Source: Rhodobacteraceae bacterium Alg238-R152 (lineage in GTDB: Bacteria > Pseudomonadota > Alphaproteobacteria > Rhodobacterales > Rhodobacteraceae). From it: a DNA stretch of 64,000 nucleotides. This document shows positions 63,314-64,000 of this stretch, piece after piece. Location of the stretch: the NCBI GenBank assembly GCA_900537125.1, contig UNRJ01000005.1:1-64000 (forward strand). The letters are read 5' to 3'. The translations under genes and the position numbers were made by a program. The first letter of the stretch is position 1. The number at the start of each line of letters is the position of its first letter. The notes beneath the pieces were generated by a model. It worked only from the letters and a program-made list of their open reading frames with translations. It made no database searches and was not told the origin of the DNA.

Positions 63314-64000
63314 CTAAGCCTTATACCCCTCTGAGGCCTCATAATACGCCTCAAACCCAATCCGATCCCGCACCTCAGCAAACGACATCAGCGCGCTGTC
63401 CTGCACCTTATCCGCCTTCAGCTCGGCCAAGGTCTCCACCACCTGCTGCATCACCGCAGACAACAGGGTCAGCGGATAGGCCGCGATGTTGAACCCCATG
63501 TCGCGCAGCTCGGCCTGCGGCAGGATCGGCGTGTCGCCGCCTTCCAGCATATTGGCCATCAACAGCCCCGGCGTTTCCTCACAAATCTGGCGCATCTCAT
63601 CCACACTCTGTGGTGCCTCAACAAAGATAATGTCCGCGCCCAGCTCAAAGAACCGCTGCGCCCGCTCAATCGCCTCGCTCATGCCATGTGCCTTACGCGC
63701 ATCCGTGCGAGCAAGGATCAGCACGTCCTCTTCCTCCCGCGCATCCACCGCCGCCTTGATGCGATCAAACGCCACCTCGCGCTCCACCACCGCCTTGCCC
63801 GGCGTGTGGCCACAGCGTTTGGGCGCCACCTGATCCTCAATCATCACCGCCGCCGCCCCAGCCCGCGCCAGACCCTTCACGGTGCGGATCACGTTCATCG
63901 CATTGCCGTAGCCGGTGTCGCCATCGGCCACAAACGGCAGGCTGGTGGCCTCCGCAATGTTGCGCGCATGGTCAACCACTTCGCCATAACTCATCAGCCC
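63314..64000 (-). CDS. Isocitrate lyase/PEP mutase superfamily enzyme (partial, runs off window)
   Basis: The C-terminal 229 residues of a TIM-barrel lyase are visible. They include LPFVADGDTGYGNAMNVIRT (metal-binding Asp), the signature DQVAPKRCGHTPGKAVV and ILARTDARKAHGMSEAIERA. Members include 2-methylisocitrate lyase, oxaloacetate decarboxylase and PEP phosphonomutase. The KRCGH motif favours a C-C lyase of the methylisocitrate/oxaloacetate type over phosphonomutase. The start lies beyond 64000. Confidence 0.85.
   Translation of the reverse strand, partial: GLMSYGEVVDHARNIAEATSLPFVADGDTGYGNAMNVIRTVKGLARAGAAAVMIEDQVAPKRCGHTPGKAVVEREVAFDRIKAAVDAREEEDVLILARTDARKAHGMSEAIERAQRFFELGADIIFVEAPQSVDEMRQICEETPGLLMANMLEGGDTPILPQAELRDMGFNIAAYPLTLLSAVMQQVVETLAELKADKVQDSALMSFAEVRDRIGFEAYYEASEGYKA

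Overview
The window looks like a chromosomal segment of a Roseobacter-group alphaproteobacterium (Rhodobacterales). The basis is high but not extreme GC, monomeric isocitrate dehydrogenase, an NDUFS4-like complex I subunit, DUF484 followed by xerC, the alphaproteobacterial phnE1/phnE2 layout and many short overlapping operons. These are family-level judgements made by reading translations; no database search was run.

Layout. 0-0.5 kb: 5' part of acs (minus). 0.9-5.6 kb: a minus-strand set (porin, outer-membrane protein, secreted amidohydrolase) divergent from an AraC-type regulator. 5.6-8.8 kb: four translationally coupled minus-strand genes (Tat-exported FAD oxidase, two membrane proteins, an anchored 349-aa unknown). 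9.1-13.1 kb: a conserved 437-aa protein, a DnaJ-domain protein, DUF484 and xerC. 13.2-18.2 kb: a catabolic operon (thioesterase, PLP lyase, M24 hydrolase, Asp/Glu racemase-like, 3-hydroxyisobutyrate dehydrogenase-like) divergent from an Lrp/AsnC regulator; it recalls parts of ectoine/hydroxyectoine degradation loci. 18.2-20.2 kb: two 46-aa membrane proteins related to each other, then an AT-richer SnoaL-like/PilZ-like pair. 20.2-25.1 kb: icd, glpD, glpR. 25.2-26.5 kb: tRNA-Arg(TCT), an integrase remnant and about 1 kb of gene-less scar.

26.5-40.3 kb is a complete C-P lyase (phosphonate) locus: phnCDE1E2 transporter, hexapeptide acyltransferase, a PhnM paralogue and phnF (minus), phnGHIJKLN (plus), a DUF1045 2H-phosphoesterase (minus) and canonical phnM (plus). 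PhnCDE imports phosphonate, PhnGHI(L) and PhnM build the ribose-phosphonate intermediates, PhnJ cleaves the C-P bond, and the cyclic product plus ribose bisphosphate lead back to PRPP via PhnN. No phnP is present, so DUF1045 is a candidate for that step. Candidate Pho boxes and a PhnF operator lie in three promoter regions.

40.6-51.5 kb: an Old-Yellow-Enzyme reductase, a TonB/ExbB/ExbD/ExbD system, and a BMP-type nucleobase/nucleoside ABC transporter in one operon with a cytosine-deaminase-like enzyme. 51.8-53.2 kb is decayed, with a frameshifted GT2 glycosyltransferase remnant. 53.2-57.0 kb: a DUF4173 membrane protein with a two-component system. 57.2-59.7 kb: a tandemly duplicated alpha/beta hydrolase whose second copy is truncated against a fragment of a Tn7/Tn5053-type transposon (TniB tail plus TniQ head), then the complex I subunit. 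60.2-64 kb: uvrB, an unknown membrane-anchored protein and a partial isocitrate-lyase/PEP-mutase family enzyme.

The most unusual items are the TniB-TniQ scar, the paired 46-aa proteins, the tRNA-Arg integration scar, the two-PhnM/DUF1045 variant of the C-P lyase locus and the coupled FAD-oxidase operon.
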